Below are positions 1-7,700 of a stretch of 55,380 bases of DNA, piece after piece; the first letter of the stretch is position 1; every line of letters begins with the position of its first letter. Position numbers and translations under genes: made by a program. Source of the DNA: an uncultured bacterium (GTDB taxonomy: Bacteria > Verrucomicrobiota > Kiritimatiellia > RFP12 > UBA1067); contig CACZCD010000004.1 of NCBI GenBank assembly GCA_902779565.1, forward strand, positions 1 through 55,380. The letters are read 5' to 3'. The notes under the pieces are model-generated. The model was given only the letters and a program-made list of their open reading frames with translations. It was not told the origin of the DNA and did not search any database.

Positions 1-405
1 CAAGGACGGCGCGAGGTAGTGTCCGTTCGGGCAGCGATGCGACGCGAGGCGCGAGTACATGAGCCTCAGCGAGTTGAGCAGTTCCGTCGAGGTGCCGAAC
101 GTGGAGCGGATGCCGGGGACGCCGGGACGCTGCCGGAGCGCCAGCGCGGCCGGCACGTAGCGCACGTCGTCCACCTCCGCGCGCTCCGCCTGCGTCATCC
201 GCCGGCGCGTGTAGGTGGAGAGCGATTCGAGGTAGCGCCTCGATCCCTCCGCATACACGATGCCCAGCGCGAGGGAGGACTTGCCGCTTCCCGAAACGCC
301 GGCCACGCCGACGATCTTCCCGAGCGGAATATCGACGTCAATGTTCCTGAGGTTGTTCTTCCGCGCCCCGCGCACCTCTATCGCGGCTGGTCTTCTCCCG
401 CTCAT
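1..405 (-). CDS. UvrA-like ABC ATPase, N-terminal part (truncated by window edge)
   Basis: An open frame begins with ATG at 403-405 and runs off the left edge, giving the first 135 residues. It reads like the start of UvrA: an N-terminal '[17 protein letters not shown]' strand, a Walker A '[11 protein letters not shown]', the UvrA signature '[13 protein letters not shown]', then a block resembling the UvrA 'RSTVGT.TE' region. UvrA proteins bind damaged DNA as dimers of tandem ABC ATPases. The usual CxxC zinc knuckle after this point is replaced by 'CPNGH', and the segment after '[10 protein letters not shown]' diverges, which fits a UvrA paralogue (UvrA2-like) better than the housekeeping excinuclease. 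A Shine-Dalgarno (SD) sequence AAAGGTGGAG precedes the ATG. The rest of the gene is needed to decide. Confidence 0.8.
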   Translation of the reverse strand, partial: MSGRRPAAIEVRGARKNNLRNIDVDIPLGKIVGVAGVSGSGKSSLALGIVYAEGSRRYLESLSTYTRRRMTQAERAEVDDVRYVPAALALRQRPGVPGIRSTFGTSTELLNSLRLMYSRLASHRCPNGHYLAPSL

Positions 406-438
406 GACTCCACCTTTATTTCCAGTCCGTACCTTATT

Positions 439-975
439 CTATTTTGCGATCTTCCAGCAGAGCCAGGCGGACAAAGTCTTGGAATCGAAGATCGTGCCGT
501 TACGGATGGCGTCCTCGACCTCGGCCTCGGAGAGGACGACGGGGAAGACGTTCTCGTCCGGATCCTGGTCCTGGGCATGCGCCGTCTCGGACAGCTCCGC
601 GAAGTAGAGGTGGATGCGCTCCTCGCAGTAGCCGGGCGTGCAGATGATGGTGGTGAGGAACTTGATGCTCGTCACCTCGTAACCGGTCTCTTCGGCCGTC
701 TCGCGACGCGCGCCCTCGATCGGGTCTTCCCCGGGTTCGAGCCCGCCCGCGATGACCTCGATCAGAGCCTCTTCCGCGGCCTTTCGGTACTGCTTCACGA
801 ACACGAACTTACCGTCGGGACGGCGTGCGAGGATGGCGACCGCGTTCCCGTGGCGGATCACCTCGCGCTTCGCCTTGCGCCCATCAGGCAGTTCGATGTC
901 GAGAAGATCGACGCTGATGATCTTCCCCGTGTACTTGCGCTCGGTCGCGAGCGTTTTTTCGGTCAAGTCTGCCAT
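439..975 (-). CDS. Nudix hydrolase, ADP-ribose pyrophosphatase-like
   Basis: A 178-residue protein with a complete Nudix box at about residues 77-99: G-x5-E-x7-R-E-T-A-E-E-T-G-Y. This box binds the metal used to split nucleoside diphosphates linked to another moiety. The N-terminal 'ERKYTGKIISVDLLDIELPDG' and the 'VKQYRKAAEEALIEVIAGG' stretch before the box are typical of the ADP-ribose pyrophosphatase (NudF) group, so ADP-ribose or a sugar nucleotide is the likely substrate. The start is supported by AAGGA about nine bases upstream. It follows the flavin reductase gene by 11 bases, so the two are probably co-transcribed. Substrate assignment is inference; family membership is firm. Confidence 0.9.
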   Translation of the reverse strand: MADLTEKTLATERKYTGKIISVDLLDIELPDGRKAKREVIRHGNAVAILARRPDGKFVFVKQYRKAAEEALIEVIAGGLEPGEDPIEGARRETAEETGYEVTSIKFLTTIICTPGYCEERIHLYFAELSETAHAQDQDPDENVFPVVLSEAEVEDAIRNGTIFDSKTLSAWLCWKIAK

Positions 976-986
976 TTTACGATTCC

Positions 987-1544
987 TTACATCAGTTCCT
1001 TGCCGCAGGAGAACGCCTTGGCGACGACTTCGCCCATGAGGCGGTAGACGTGCTGGCAGGTGTCGAAGCAGATGGGCTTCATCTTGTCCGCGTCTGGCTT
1101 GCCGTCCGTCATCGCGGACTCCTCCACCGCGCAGTTGAGGATCTTACCGACGACGTTGCAGTTCTCCTCGTTCATCGAGACGAGCTCGCATTCGAGGACA
1201 AGCGGCAGCTCGTTGACGACGGGCGCATCCACGAACGCGCTCTTCGTCACGGTGAAGCCGCTCTTCGCCACCTTGTCGGGCGTCTTGTTGCCGCTCGCGA
1301 GCCCCAAGTAGTCGCAGGCCTTCACGGCGTCCGCCGTGCCGAAGGCGACGGTGAACGCCTTCCGCGCGGCGATGTTCGCCCACGTCTTGTGTCCGGTGTC
1401 GATGCAGATCGTGATCTCGTCCTCGAGCGTGATCCCGCCCCACGCGGCATTCATGACGTCGGGCGTGCCGTCCGCGCCGTAGGTGCCGATCATCAGCACC
1501 GGCATCGGGAACATCCAGTTTTTCTTTCCAAGGTTTTTCTTCAT
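987..1544 (-). CDS. Flavin reductase-like FMN-binding protein
   Basis: A 185-residue protein that starts 'MKKNLGKKNWMFPMPVLMIGTYGADGTPDVMNAAWGG', the characteristic opening of the flavin-reductase-like split-barrel family. Members of this family bind FMN and reduce it or pass electrons to a partner, and in anaerobes they often act with rubredoxin or flavodiiron proteins. The central 'AFTVAFGTADAVKACDYLGLASG' also fits. No partner electron carrier gene lies next to it. SD AAAGGAAAA sits before the ATG. The specific electron acceptor cannot be told from sequence. Confidence 0.87.
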   Translation of the reverse strand: MKKNLGKKNWMFPMPVLMIGTYGADGTPDVMNAAWGGITLEDEITICIDTGHKTWANIAARKAFTVAFGTADAVKACDYLGLASGNKTPDKVAKSGFTVTKSAFVDAPVVNELPLVLECELVSMNEENCNVVGKILNCAVEESAMTDGKPDADKMKPICFDTCQHVYRLMGEVVAKAFSCGKELM

Positions 1545-1582
1545 GTTGCTTTTCCTTTCTCAGTTTCTCACAAAGCTGTCCA

Positions 1583-2272
1583 TCACACATCCAACCACGT
1601 CGGCTCGTAGGCGATTTCGTACCGCTCGTCGAGGCGCGAAACGTTGTAGATGCGGCTGGACTCGAAATCGACACCTCCGTGCTGACCCGTGTGGATGTGT
1701 CCGCAGAAGACGAAGCGGGGACATTTCTCCGCAATCGCCTCTGCCAGCTCGGACGAACCGAAATGCTCGGAATCCGTCTGAAGCGAACGATCCACGTCGC
1801 TGCCGGGGATACGCGGCGGTCCGTGCGTGACAAGGACATCGAGGTCCGATGGTATCTTCGAGAACCACTGCCTCAACGTATCATGCTCCCCCTCGAATGC
1901 CCACGAGTAGGAGATGATCGGCACCCACGGCGTACCGTAGAAGCGGATGCCGTTGATTTCGACCGCACAGTCGCCGAGGAAATGGACGTTGGGCGAGAAT
2001 CCAAACGTCCAGTCGATGTCGTGCCCCTTGAAGAGGATGTGGGCAATCGGATAAAAGTCGTGGTTGCCGGGAATGACAACGAACTGGATGTCGGGATAAG
2101 ACGCCGTCCATTCGCGGAAGCGCTTGTTGATCCACTTCTTCTGGTCGTTGATGTGCCAGGGGCCGCGTCCCCGCAGCGGCGCGACGTCGCCCGCAATGAC
2201 GACGACATCCGCCCCCGTCGGGTCAAGTCCGTCAAGGTTCCCGTGCAAATCCGATGTCGCCATGATGCGCAT
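1583..2272 (-). CDS. Calcineurin-like metallophosphoesterase
   Basis: A 229-residue cytoplasmic protein with all metallophosphoesterase motifs in order: D-x-H in 'TSDLHG' near residue 8, 'GDVAP' near residue 28, 'PGNHDFY', 'VTHGPPRIPGSD' and 'FCGHIHTG'. These bind a di-metal centre that hydrolyses phosphoester bonds. The size and the 'THGPPxxxxD' block match small MPPED/YfcE-like phosphodiesterases, whose substrates vary. There is no signal peptide. A good SD, GGAGGG, lies before the ATG. It is 181 bases downstream of nrdD in the same direction and 38 bases upstream of the flavin reductase gene. Confidence 0.9.
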   Translation of the reverse strand: MRIMATSDLHGNLDGLDPTGADVVVIAGDVAPLRGRGPWHINDQKKWINKRFREWTASYPDIQFVVIPGNHDFYPIAHILFKGHDIDWTFGFSPNVHFLGDCAVEINGIRFYGTPWVPIISYSWAFEGEHDTLRQWFSKIPSDLDVLVTHGPPRIPGSDVDRSLQTDSEHFGSSELAEAIAEKCPRFVFCGHIHTGQHGGVDFESSRIYNVSRLDERYEIAYEPTWLDV

Positions 2273-2291
2273 GATCGCCCTCCGCTAAAAT

Positions 2292-2450
2292 TCAGCCGGA
2301 GCCGAGGCGCAGCAGTTCATCCTCGCCCTTCCCGATCCTGTCGGCAATCGCGTCCATAATACGACAGACGTGGCGGCAAGGGGTCATACTTGCCGCCGTC
2401 TGCAAACGTCTGCGCATCGCATTCGATGCGGACCAGCCCTGTTGCGCCAT
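2292..2450 (-). CDS. Possible 52-codon small ORF between nrdD and the phosphoesterase gene
   Basis: The 181 bases between nrdD and the phosphoesterase gene hold an ORF of 52 codons starting with ATG at 2448-2450, three bases after the nrdD stop, and ending 19 bases before the next start. The predicted product begins 'MAQQGWSASNAMRRRLQTA' and ends 'IGKGEDELLRLGSG'. I do not recognise it and see no clear SD. Internal ATG codons at 2382-2384 would give a shorter form. It may be noise. The nrdG activase gene that often follows nrdD is not here. Confidence 0.2.
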   Translation of the reverse strand: MAQQGWSASNAMRRRLQTAASMTPCRHVCRIMDAIADRIGKGEDELLRLGSG

Positions 2451-2453
2451 TGA

Positions 2454-4688
2454 TCAGCTCACGTGGAGGACGCGCTCCTTGATCTCCTGCGTACGGCCCT
2501 GGTTCCAGTACTGGGAACCGATGTAGCCGCAGGTGCGGCGCGCCACGTTCATCGTGTTCTGGTCGGTGTTGCCGCACTTCGGGCACTTCCACACGAGCTT
2601 GCCGTTCTCGTCCTTGACGATCTCGATCTCGCCGTCCCACCCGCACTTCTGGCAGTAGTCGCTCTTCGTGTTCAACTCGGCGTACATGATGTGGTCGTAG
2701 ATGAACTGCATGATGGAGAGCACCGCCGGGATGTTGTTCTGCATGTTCGGCACCTCCACGTAGGAGATTGCGCCTCCAGGCGAGAGTGCCTGGAACTTCG
2801 CCTCGAGCGCCAGCTTGTCGAATGCGTCGATCTTCTCCGTGACGTGCACATGGTAGGAGTTCGTGATGTAGTTGCGATCGGTCACGCCCTTCACGATGCC
2901 GAAGCGCTTCTGCAGACACTTCGCGAAGCGGTACGTCGTCGATTCAAGCGGCGTGCCGTAGAGCGAGTAGTCGATGTTCTCGGCCTTCTTCCACTTCGCC
3001 GTGTACTCGTTGAGCTTCTTCATGATGTCGAGGCCGAGCGCCTCGCCCTCCAGCTCGGTGAGCTTCTTGCCGCAGATTGCGTACACGCACTCCCACAGAC
3101 CCGCGTAGCCGAGCGAGATCGTCGAGTAGCCGTCGTACAGCAGACGGTCGATCTTCTCGCCCTTCTTGAGGCGCGCCAGCGCGCCGTACTGCCACAGGAT
3201 CGGCGCGGCGTCGGAGAACGTGCCGAGCAGACGCTCGTGGCGGCAGCGGAGCGCGCGGTGGCACAGCTCCATGCGTTCATCGAACATCTTCCAGAACGCC
3301 TCCATGAGAGCCTTCTCGGACGCGCTCTCGCCCACCTCGCGCTTCGCGCTCATCGCGATATCCACGAGGTTCACCGTGACGACGCCCTGATTGAAGCGCC
3401 CGTAGTAGCGGTGCTTGCCGGGCACGTAGTTGCCCGCGTTCGAGATGTTGCCAATACCCGCATCGGTGAAGCGGTCTGGCGTAAGGAAGCTGCGGCAGCC
3501 CATGCAGGTGTAGATATCATGCTTGAGCGAATCCATCACCTTCTCGGAAATGTAGTCCGGCACCATGCGCTTCGCGGTGCACTTCGCCGCCAGCTCGGTG
3601 AGGTACCAGTAGGGCGTGCCTTCCTTGACGTTGTCCTCCTCCAGCACGTAGATGAGCTTCGGGAACGCCGGCGTCACATACACGCCCACCTCGTTCTTCA
3701 CGCCCTGGATGCGCTGCTTGAGCATCTCCTCGATGATGACGGCGAGATCCTTCTTCTCCTGCTCGTTGCGCGCCTCGTTGAGGTACATGTACACGGTGAT
3801 GAACGGCGCCTGTCCGTTCGTCGTCATGAGCGTGACCACCTGATACTGGATCGTCTGCACGCCGCGCACAATCTCGTCGCGCACGCGCTTCTCGATGATC
3901 TCCGCCTTCTTCTCCGGCGCGACATCGGCGCCCACGAGCTTCAGCTCGTCCTCGACCTCCTGCGTGATCTTCTCGCGGCTCACCTGCACGAACGGCGCAA
4001 GGTGCGTGAGCGAGATGGACTGTCCGCCGTACTGGTTGGACGCGACCTGCGCGATGATCTGCGTGGCGATGTTGCACGCCGTGGAGAACGAATGCGGACG
4101 GTCGATCGTCGTCCCCGAAATCACCGTGCCGTTCTGGAGCATGTCCTCGAGGTTCACGAGATCGCAGTTGTGCATCCGCTGCGCATAGTAGTCCATGTCG
4201 TGGAAATGGATGATGCCCTCGTCATGCGCCTTCACGACATCCTGCGGGAGGAGGAGACGCTTCGTGACGTCCTTCGAGACCGCGCCCGCCATGTAGTCGC
4301 GCTGCACGGAGTTGATCGTCGGGTTCTTGTTCGCGTTCTCCTGCTTCGCCTCCTCGTTCGTGCAGTTGATGAGCGAAAGGATCTCGCCGTCGGTCGTGTT
4401 CTTCTGGCGTTTCAGCTCCTGGATGAAGCGGTACTTGATGTAGTTCTTCGCCACCGCATGGGCGCCCGCCTCCTGGATCTTCGTCTCGACGATGTCCTGC
4501 ACCTCCTCGACGGAAAGCGCGCGGTCATGGGCGCCCGCGAACTCCTCAATCTGCTCCGCGATGCGCTCGATGCGCGCATCCGTCAGCTTGTCCGCCGCCT
4601 CCACCGTATCGTTCGCCTTGCGGATCGCCGCCGCGATCTTGCTCCGGTCAAACTCCTTCTCCTCGCCGCTCCTCTTGATGATGTTCAT
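2454..4688 (-). CDS. nrdD: Anaerobic (class III) ribonucleoside-triphosphate reductase
   Basis: A 744-residue enzyme that reduces ribonucleotides to deoxyribonucleotides with a glycyl radical, so it works only without oxygen. An N-terminal ATP-cone (about residues 1-95) gives allosteric control. The catalytic barrel follows, then a C-terminal zinc-binding pair of cysteine motifs ('YCQKCGWDG' and 'WKCPKCGN'). The glycyl-radical loop reads 'RRTCGYIGSQYWNQGR', matching the family. The C-terminus 'QEIKERVLHVS' is typical, so the gene is complete. The activating enzyme NrdG is not encoded next to it or elsewhere in the window. Two NrdR-like boxes lie upstream. This is the clearest sign of an anaerobic lifestyle here. 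Confidence 0.97.
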   Translation of the reverse strand: MNIIKRSGEEKEFDRSKIAAAIRKANDTVEAADKLTDARIERIAEQIEEFAGAHDRALSVEEVQDIVETKIQEAGAHAVAKNYIKYRFIQELKRQKNTTDGEILSLINCTNEEAKQENANKNPTINSVQRDYMAGAVSKDVTKRLLLPQDVVKAHDEGIIHFHDMDYYAQRMHNCDLVNLEDMLQNGTVISGTTIDRPHSFSTACNIATQIIAQVASNQYGGQSISLTHLAPFVQVSREKITQEVEDELKLVGADVAPEKKAEIIEKRVRDEIVRGVQTIQYQVVTLMTTNGQAPFITVYMYLNEARNEQEKKDLAVIIEEMLKQRIQGVKNEVGVYVTPAFPKLIYVLEEDNVKEGTPYWYLTELAAKCTAKRMVPDYISEKVMDSLKHDIYTCMGCRSFLTPDRFTDAGIGNISNAGNYVPGKHRYYGRFNQGVVTVNLVDIAMSAKREVGESASEKALMEAFWKMFDERMELCHRALRCRHERLLGTFSDAAPILWQYGALARLKKGEKIDRLLYDGYSTISLGYAGLWECVYAICGKKLTELEGEALGLDIMKKLNEYTAKWKKAENIDYSLYGTPLESTTYRFAKCLQKRFGIVKGVTDRNYITNSYHVHVTEKIDAFDKLALEAKFQALSPGGAISYVEVPNMQNNIPAVLSIMQFIYDHIMYAELNTKSDYCQKCGWDGEIEIVKDENGKLVWKCPKCGNTDQNTMNVARRTCGYIGSQYWNQGRTQEIKERVLHVS

Positions 4689-4757
4689 CGCTGTTCTCTC
4701 TTTTTCTGTTGGTTTTTCCTGAAATGGTTTGGCAACCTATTGGGCAGCCGTTAATTA

Positions 4758-4763
4758 AAGATA
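4758..4763 (-). promoter_or_regulatory. Possible -10 box for nrdD
   Basis: Minus-strand context TTTTGGTATCTTTAAT matches the extended -10 pattern of this genome (TGGTAT) but departs at the last bases (TATCTT). It would give a leader of roughly 65 bases before nrdD and places the NrdR-like boxes upstream of the promoter. Confidence 0.3.
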
Positions 4764-4805
4764 CCAAAACCCATTTTCAGATGCAAGCAGAAAATAAAGA
4801 AATTA

Positions 4806-4851
4806 TCAACATCTTGTGTTGCGGCTTTCCGACCCCCACTACATACAGTAT
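4806..4851 (-). promoter_or_regulatory. Pair of NrdR-like boxes upstream of nrdD
   Basis: Two imperfect copies of the NrdR box occur on the minus strand: ACTGTATGTAGT (4838-4849) and ACAAGATGTTGA (4806-4817). The known consensus is close to ACWATATATWGT. They start 32 bases apart, about three helical turns, which is the spacing typical of NrdR operators. NrdR is the ATP/dATP-sensing repressor of ribonucleotide reductase genes. The matches are 10/12 and about 9/12, so support is moderate. Confidence 0.45.
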
Positions 4852-4908
4852 ATCGGGCTTTTTCCCCAAAAGGGGTTCCCGAGAGCATCTGTCCTGTAAA
4901 TGCGAGGA

Positions 4909-5028
4909 CTATTTGCGGGTGAAAACGTAGTGGACCTGACCCGTCTCCGGATCGATCGTGTAGGTGATCGTCACGCCTTCCAGCGTGCCGAATTCCTCAA
5001 GGGCCAACGTTTCCAGAATCTCAGACAT
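4909..5028 (-). CDS. Small ORF, 39 residues, unknown
   Basis: A short frame from ATG at 5026-5028 to TAG at 4909-4911 encodes a 39-residue acidic product with ends 'MSEILETLALEEFGTLEG' and 'DPETGQVHYVFTRK'. GAGGTG lies just upstream of the ATG. The balanced amino-acid content, plausible SD and location in a non-repetitive part of the intergenic region suggest a real small protein or the relic of a larger one. I do not recognise a family. It sits between the dinG-like gene and nrdD, same strand. Confidence 0.4.
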   Translation of the reverse strand: MSEILETLALEEFGTLEGVTITYTIDPETGQVHYVFTRK

Positions 5029-5070
5029 AACACCTCATCATTCCACACCCTTCATTAGCACGAACCGTGC

Positions 5071-5138
5071 CAAATCCCCTCTGCGCTCTCGGCGCCTCTG
5101 CGTGAGATAAACCAATCCCCATCCCACTCCCCCAATCC
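5071..5138. repeat. 68-bp intergenic direct repeat, copy 1
   Basis: This 68-base sequence recurs at 5171-5238 with 4 differences, exactly 100 bases further on. Its core, CTCTGCGCCTCTGCGTGAGA-like, is also present in a shorter form at 15014-15054. Its right end is a run of CCAATCC-type units like the octamer array at 34751. It has no coding potential that I can see. Confidence 0.8.
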
Positions 5139-5170
5139 CTCTGTTATTCCTCGTGCGAAGTCTCAACGCC

Positions 5171-5238
5171 CAAATCCCCTCTGCGCTCTCTGCGCCTCCG
5201 CGTGAGATAAATCAATCCCCACCCCACTCCCCCAATCC
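5171..5238. repeat. 68-bp intergenic direct repeat, copy 2
   Basis: Second copy of the element at 5071-5138, 64 of 68 bases identical. The rest of the 5029-5345 gap holds no gene that I can support. Confidence 0.8.
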
Positions 5239-5270
5239 GCAAGGGGACATCAAAAATTGAATAGGCGCTC

Positions 5271-5296
5271 AAAAACTGACCCCTCCTTAGGGGCCC
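5271..5296 (-). terminator. Probable Rho-independent terminator after the dinG-like gene
   Basis: On the minus strand GGCCCCT-AAGG-AGGGGTC forms a seven-pair stem (one G-T pair) with a four-base loop. It is followed within two bases by TTTTT. It lies about 50 bases after the stop codon of the helicase gene. Confidence 0.45.
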
Positions 5297-5345
5297 AAAT
5301 CGACTAAATCATTTGAGGGCCTGTCCAACCTCGTCCAATGGGGGC

Positions 5346-7700
5346 TCATGCAAAAAATTGCGCGACGCGATCCAGAAGTTCGCGTTCGCTGCTGACGGCA
5401 TGGACGGAGGCGGCGATGGACTTGCGGAAGATCGCCCCGTAGTTCTTGGCGACGATCCGACGGTCCGTCACGACCACTACGCCGCGGTCGCTCTTCGTGC
5501 GTACGAGACGCCCGAACCCCTGACGGAACTTGATGACCGCCTCGGGGATCATGTAGTCGCGGAACGAACTGCCGCCCTCAGTCTCGATCTGTTCGCTGCG
5601 CGCTTCCGTGACGGGTTCGCCCATCTGCGGGAACGGCAGACGCGCCAGCACCACGCACGAAAGCGCCTCGCCGGCCACATCCACCCCTTCCCAAAAACTC
5701 TGCGAACCGAACAGCACCGTCTGTCCGCCCGCCTTCAGACGCGCCGCCATCGATTCACGCGAGAGTCCTTCCCCCTGCACGCAAAGCTCCAACCCCGCCT
5801 CCTCGAAAAGCGGTCGCGCCCGCTCCGCCACCATCCGCATCATGTCGTAGGCGGTGAAGAGAACAAGCCCACGCCCCTTTGTCGCCGTGAAGAGGTTGCG
5901 CAAAAACGGCGCCAACGCCTCGGCGTAGTCCGTGCCGTTTGTCGCCGGGTCGGGCAGAAAATCGGGGGCCAACACGAGCGCCTGACGGAAGTAGTCAAAG
6001 GGCGAGGCTGCCACGAGCCGCCGCGTGCGGCAATCTTCCCCTTCGGTCCCTTCGCGCGGCGTGCAGCCCAAACGCTTCGCCATGTAGTCGAACCGGTCCC
6101 CCACGCGCAGCGTCGCCGAACAGAGGACGACCGAATCCTTCACGTCGTAGAAGCACCGCCGCATCTCCTCCGCCACGCAGAGCGGCGCCGCCACGAGACG
6201 CAACGCCATCCGCCTGTCGCCTTTGCCGCCCTCGTTGATCGTCCGCTCCGCCCAATAGACGCGCTGCGGATCGCCGCCCGTCAGCACGAACTTCGTTTGG
6301 GCGAGATAGGACTGCGCCGAAGCCGACACCTGCCGCGCCTGCGCGGCAAGGTCCCCGAAGAAATTGAACTCGCCCTCGTCCGCCGCCTGGTCCAGCAGGT
6401 CGGCAAGGTGCGACAGCGCATCCGCCACCGCCGCCAGTTTCGCCTCAAACTTCACGAGCGCGGCGGCGAGCGCCCCCTCGTCCCACTGCACCGCGTTGTA
6501 GTCCTTGAAGAGTCCGTTCAGGGAATACTGGCGCGGACCGTATTCATTCTCGCCCGTGCAGAGGCGGCGGTAGCGGATGATCGGCTGGCCCGCCGCCGGA
6601 TTGAAGAGATGCGCCACCACATCGAGAACGGCATCCGCCTCCAACTGCGCGAACGCGCACGCCGTGCGCGCCTTCTGCGCCCACTCGCGGATCAGCTCCA
6701 CATCGGGCGCATTCGCCAACGCTCCGTTGTCGAGTTGACGTTGGATCGACCCCAGCACGCCCTTCTCGCGTCCGCGGTCACCGCGCCGCCGCCGCGTGAC
6801 CCGTCCGAGCAGCTGCGCAAGCGTCGCATGGGAAAATTCGTAAGAGAAGAACTCGGTGGCGATGTCCTCGAGGTTGTGCGCTTCGTCGAAGATGAGGCGG
6901 CCGTAGGCGGGCAGGATGTTGCTTCCGGCACTCGACGCCTCCGCCAGCACCAGCGCGTGGTTCGCCACAATCAGATGCGCGCGCAGCGCCCGCTCACGCG
7001 CCTTGCGGATGAAGCACTTCGTCGCGAAGGGGCAGCGCCGACCGCCGCAGTCCTCGCCCGCGCAGACGAGCCGGTTGCGCAGGAGCGGCACATTGACGGC
7101 ATCGAGATCGCCGTCGCACGCCTCGGAATGGAGCCACGCCACAAGCGCGCCGAACTCCTCGCGCTCGTCCCGGTTCATCGTGTAGTAGCCGCCCTGCATC
7201 AGCTCGCCGAGCGCATGCAGACACAGGTAGTTGCCGCGTCCCTTCAGCACGGCGACGCGTACTTCATCGGAGACGGTCTGGACCGCGCGCGGGATGTCGT
7301 TCGAGATGAGCTGGCTCTGAAGGTTGCGCGTGGCCGTGGAGACGACGACGGGCGTATCGTTCAGCACGGCCCAGTTCACCGCCGGCACGAGATAGGCGAG
7401 CGACTTCCCCACGCCCGTGCCCGCCTCGATCATCAGGTGTTCGCGTTCGTTGAAGGTGCGCGCCACCGCCTTGAGCATGTCGATCTGCCCCGGACGCGCC
7501 TCATAGCCCTTCATCAACCCCAGCGTGCCGCCGGGCTGAAGATGCGATGACACATGCTCGATGTCAAGCGGCGAGCAGTCGCTGTGATCCGGCAGACCGC
7601 ACTTCCGTCCGCCCGATGGCATCTCCGGCACACACGCCGCCCAATCGGGATCGTCCGCAAACAGCGCGGGATCAACCGTATCCGTCGCGTCCTTCTTCAC
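5346..7700 (-). CDS. DinG/XPD-family ATP-dependent DNA helicase
   Basis: A 784-residue superfamily 2 helicase. Walker A 'GTGVGKS' is at about residues 94-100 and the DEAH box at 272-275. Between them four cysteines (about C160, C218, C223, C229) fit the iron-sulfur cluster of DinG/XPD enzymes. The C-terminal half has 'LCSATL', 'GSQSFWEGVDVAGEAL' and 'QGFGRLVRTKSDRGVVVVTDRR', the motif V-VI region. DinG unwinds 5'-overhang DNA, forks and R-loops and is linked to repair and replication-transcription conflicts. Its start overlaps the stop of the nucleotidyltransferase gene by four bases (ATGA), showing translational coupling. It carries about 65 extra N-terminal residues before the helicase core. 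Confidence 0.9.
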   Translation of the reverse strand: MKKDATDTVDPALFADDPDWAACVPEMPSGGRKCGLPDHSDCSPLDIEHVSSHLQPGGTLGLMKGYEARPGQIDMLKAVARTFNEREHLMIEAGTGVGKSLAYLVPAVNWAVLNDTPVVVSTATRNLQSQLISNDIPRAVQTVSDEVRVAVLKGRGNYLCLHALGELMQGGYYTMNRDEREEFGALVAWLHSEACDGDLDAVNVPLLRNRLVCAGEDCGGRRCPFATKCFIRKARERALRAHLIVANHALVLAEASSAGSNILPAYGRLIFDEAHNLEDIATEFFSYEFSHATLAQLLGRVTRRRRGDRGREKGVLGSIQRQLDNGALANAPDVELIREWAQKARTACAFAQLEADAVLDVVAHLFNPAAGQPIIRYRRLCTGENEYGPRQYSLNGLFKDYNAVQWDEGALAAALVKFEAKLAAVADALSHLADLLDQAADEGEFNFFGDLAAQARQVSASAQSYLAQTKFVLTGGDPQRVYWAERTINEGGKGDRRMALRLVAAPLCVAEEMRRCFYDVKDSVVLCSATLRVGDRFDYMAKRLGCTPREGTEGEDCRTRRLVAASPFDYFRQALVLAPDFLPDPATNGTDYAEALAPFLRNLFTATKGRGLVLFTAYDMMRMVAERARPLFEEAGLELCVQGEGLSRESMAARLKAGGQTVLFGSQSFWEGVDVAGEALSCVVLARLPFPQMGEPVTEARSEQIETEGGSSFRDYMIPEAVIKFRQGFGRLVRTKSDRGVVVVTDRRIVAKNYGAIFRKSIAASVHAVSSERELLDRVAQFFA

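Noticed and set aside
2463-4754. A 763-codon open frame on the plus strand opposite nrdD, and similar long plus-strand frames opposite dinG, clpB, ribBA and others
   Set aside because: They mirror strong minus-strand genes in GC-rich DNA, are Arg/His/Leu-rich, have no family motifs and no SD.
5240-5345. End of an IS21-like element (GGGGTCAGTTTTTGA-like sequence)
   Set aside because: Only one short similarity is present, with no transposase and no second end; the same bases are better explained as a terminator after the helicase gene.
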